NCBI GenBank assembly: GCA_019454225.1
Contig: CP075370.1
Span: 796,001-860,000 of the forward strand
DNA length: 64,000 bases
Direction: 5' to 3'
Source of the DNA: Paracoccaceae bacterium
GTDB lineage: Bacteria; Pseudomonadota; Alphaproteobacteria; Rhodobacterales; Rhodobacteraceae
Shown here: positions 61,110-64,000 of the stretch, piece by piece
Position numbering within the stretch: the stretch's first letter is position 1
How the letters are laid out: every line of letters starts with the position of its first letter
Position numbers and translations under genes: made by a program
Notes under the pieces: generated by a model
Seen by the model: only the letters and a program-made list of their open reading frames with translations
Database searches by the model: none
Told to the model about the DNA's origin: nothing

Positions 61110-62156
61110 CTACCGCCCTGCGCTGCCCACCAGGAAGCGCAGCACCAGCGGGGCCGCCGTCACCACCATGACAATCCGCACCACGTGGTGCAGCGCCACA
61201 AAGGCGACCTCTGCGTGGATGGCCAGCGCGACGAGGCTCATCTCGGTCAGCCCGCCGGGCGCATAGGCCAGCACCACCTGGTCCATCGGCAGCCCGGCCC
61301 AGGCGCGCAGTGCCACGGCGAAGACCAGGGCGACCGCAAAGGTCATCAGCGTGGCCACCGCCGACAGCATCAGGGCCCGCGCCACGGCTCTGGCCGGCGT
61401 GCCGATGAACCGGCAACCCATGATGGTGCCGAGCATGACCTGGGCCGCGATCACCAGCCCTCCGGGCGGCGCACTGTGGGTCAGCCCGGCCAGATGCACC
61501 GCCCCGGAGAGGATCATGGGTCCCACCAGCATCGGCGCCGGAAGGCGCAGCAGTCGCCCCGCTGCGGCACCCGCCAGACCGCAGCCGACAAGCAGCGCGA
61601 TGTCCGCCGACGCCATGTCGCGCAGGGGCTGCCCACCCGGGTTCGACCCGACGGCCTGGCCTTCGATGACCCGGAACCAGAACGCGATGGCCGCGACCGT
61701 CACGACGATCCGGGCGGCATGGGCAAGGATGATCTTGCGGTCGTCACCCCCCGCCGCGCGGCCCAGCATCATCATTTCGGCCAGGCCGCCGGGCATGCCC
61801 GCATAATAGGCGGTGATCCGGTCGAACCTGCCGACGCGGGCATAGAACGGCACCACGATCGCGGCCGCGATCGCCAGATACAGCGCCAGCGCCGCGAGCG
61901 ACCAGGCCCAGGTCGCGACCTGGCCGATCAGTTCGGGGCTGAAGCCAGACCCCAGCAGAACGCCGATCACCACCACGACCGGATCGCGCCACCGCTCGGG
62001 TGCGCGGATGGGTGCCCCCGCGACTGCGGCGACCAGGGTGGCGCTCAGCGCGCCCAGCATCCAGGGCAGGGGCAGCGTCAGCCACCAGAAAACCGTCCCG
62101 CCAAGGGCGCCAAGGGCAAGCGCCAGCAGGATCGAGGGCAGCGAGGAAACCGGCAT
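61110..62156 (-). CDS. AbrB-family membrane protein
   Basis: A 348-residue integral membrane protein with about ten helices in two repeats. Each repeat has the pattern LTLPLPWMLGALSATL / LRLPAPMLVGPMILSG and the AGMPGGLAEMMMLGRAAGGD / YAPGGLTEMSLVALAIHAEVAF loop. This is the AbrB (formerly ammonia monooxygenase-like) duplication family, named after an E. coli gene with regulatory effects. Transport substrate unknown. It converges with the EAL gene with 7 bp between them. Confidence 0.88.
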   Translation of the reverse strand: MPVSSLPSILLALALGALGGTVFWWLTLPLPWMLGALSATLVAAVAGAPIRAPERWRDPVVVVIGVLLGSGFSPELIGQVATWAWSLAALALYLAIAAAIVVPFYARVGRFDRITAYYAGMPGGLAEMMMLGRAAGGDDRKIILAHAARIVVTVAAIAFWFRVIEGQAVGSNPGGQPLRDMASADIALLVGCGLAGAAAGRLLRLPAPMLVGPMILSGAVHLAGLTHSAPPGGLVIAAQVMLGTIMGCRFIGTPARAVARALMLSAVATLMTFAVALVFAVALRAWAGLPMDQVVLAYAPGGLTEMSLVALAIHAEVAFVALHHVVRIVMVVTAAPLVLRFLVGSAGR

Positions 62157-62440
62157 GGCCTCGTGCTAGCGGCCGATCCGGGCAGGGGCAAGCCCATGCT
62201 GCGGCATTGCGATCATGGAGTGACAGCGGCGATGCCGAATCCCGCCGTTGCGGGATCGGGCTCAACGGCGCCCTGATACCGGCCACGCCCGGCAGGGCAC
62301 GGCAGACCGGACCCAGGATGTGACACGCCCGGCCGCCGAAGCGGCGGCGGATCAGCACGAATCGCTGTGGGGCCACGGATCCTGCGGCGGGCGCGCGCGA
62401 TGCGAGGCATGCGCGCGCCTTCTGCCGACAAGGCCCTGGA
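62157..62440. other. 284-bp intergenic region without a supported gene
   Basis: This gap between the AbrB-family gene and adhI (both minus strand) contains a 7-bp-stem hairpin ATCCCGC-CGTT-GCGGGAT (62239-62256) without a T run and a GC-rich segment of CCGCCG repeats. Short open frames on both strands lack ribosome-binding sites and look like GC-driven shadows. Confidence 0.6.
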
Positions 62441-63571
<1,131 letters not shown>

Positions 63572-63729
63572 GGGGGAACCTCCCTGTGTTCTGGCGTGTT
63601 GTCGTTTCGTGCCGAAACTGCGGCGGATCGCGGCTTGTGTCCACCCCGCAACATCGGTTCCAAGGATCGGCGTCCGGCTCGCGTCGAATGAACGATGAGT
63701 ATCGAGACGCCAGCAACCCGGAGGTTTCC

Positions 63730-63996
63730 ATGCGCGCCCTGCTTGTTCTGACCGCCGTCCCCCTGATCGCGGCCTGCACCGTCGAACCGCCGCCCACCCC
63801 GGCGCCAGACGCCTGCGGGGCAGCCGCCCTCCAGGATCTGGTGGGGCAGCCCGCCTCGGCCCTTGCCGCCATGACGTTTGCTGCCCCGACCCGCGTGTTG
63901 CGGCCCGGTATGGCGGTGACCATGGACTATCGGGAGGACCGGCTCAACATCGAGATCAATGCGACCGAACGGGTCGCCCGCGTCTTCTGCGGCTGA
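63730..63996 (+). CDS. I78-family peptidase inhibitor lipoprotein
   Basis: An 88-residue protein. The lipoprotein signal [17 protein letters not shown] puts the acylated Cys at residue 16. After a Pro-rich spacer comes the I78 inhibitor fold: [20 protein letters not shown] (in parts), then [23 protein letters not shown] and the terminal ERVARVFCG. Cys residues in CGAAA and VFCG probably pair. GGAGG precedes the ATG. It would inhibit serine proteases at the outer membrane or in the periplasm. The stop codon ends at 63996. Confidence 0.85.
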   Translation: MRALLVLTAVPLIAACTVEPPPTPAPDACGAAALQDLVGQPASALAAMTFAAPTRVLRPGMAVTMDYREDRLNIEINATERVARVFCG

Positions 63997-64000
63997 GAAG

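Noticed and set aside
62239..62256. Hairpin ATCCCGC-CGTT-GCGGGAT as a terminator
   Set aside because: No T run on either strand and no gene end close enough on the minus strand other than across 60 or more bases, so it is recorded only within the intergenic entry.

Overview
The window reads as chromosomal DNA from a GC-rich alphaproteobacterium, most likely family Rhodobacteraceae/Paracoccaceae (order Rhodobacterales). Supporting signs are uniformly high GC, an L-malyl-CoA/beta-methylmalyl-CoA lyase of the ethylmalonyl-CoA pathway type, a zinc-ribbon gene beside ftsEX, an ispB / DUF2007 / trmN6-like order, a DUF1523 protein and glutathione-dependent formaldehyde dehydrogenase. I see no rRNA, tRNA, CRISPR array, insertion sequence, integrase or phage gene. 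Coding density is very high, with many 1-8 bp gene overlaps.

Layout. 1-1.0 kb: a partial saccharopine dehydrogenase leaving the window on the left. 1.07-14.3 kb: an accessory cell-surface locus with two SGNH-hydrolase-like proteins (one fused to a glycoside-hydrolase-like module), a family 2 glycosyltransferase, a 1246-residue BapA/LapA-style Ig-repeat adhesin, and its type I secretion system (TolC-like lipoprotein, LapB-like ABC transporter, HlyD-like adaptor). 14.4-24.8 kb: aroC, a possible 30-residue ORF, an EamA exporter, mscL, a YghU-like glutathione transferase, the zinc-ribbon gene divergent from ftsEX-plsC, a methyltransferase, a PPOX-fold protein, an ArsR/SRPBCC operon with a clear palindromic operator, and a secreted protein. 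24.9-31 kb: gdx/sugE coupled to accA, an AraC-GyrI regulator, mcl1, an ICMT-family methyltransferase, and a DgcA-like epimerase with a D-amino-acid transaminase. 31-34.5 kb: two membrane-anchored RTX-repeat proteins around a DUF1244 gene, then an N-formylglutamate amidohydrolase. 34.7-41.9 kb: pyk, rpmI-rplT, pheS and pheT, with a GT-D-like gene inserted on the opposite strand between pheS and pheT.

41.9-49.2 kb is the most unusual region: eight minus-strand genes, several joined by ATGA/GTGA overlaps. They encode a long coiled-coil protein, an AAA+ ATPase with a large unassigned N-terminal region, three soluble proteins of unknown function, a 65-residue protein and two small membrane proteins (one DUF1523). 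The composition suggests an envelope- or membrane-associated remodelling machine; that role is inference.

49.3-64 kb: an M20 peptidase, alanine dehydrogenase divergent from an Lrp-type regulator, a signal-peptide-bearing TPR-CHAT (caspase-like) protein overlapping a convergent XRE/MmyB regulator with a perfect palindromic operator, polyprenyl diphosphate synthase, a TrmN6-like methyltransferase, small DUF2007 and DUF465 proteins, a second EamA transporter, 3-methyladenine glycosylase I, a stand-alone EAL phosphodiesterase, an AbrB-family membrane protein, class III alcohol dehydrogenase and an I78 inhibitor lipoprotein. All assignments come from reading the sequence and remembered family motifs; no database search was run.
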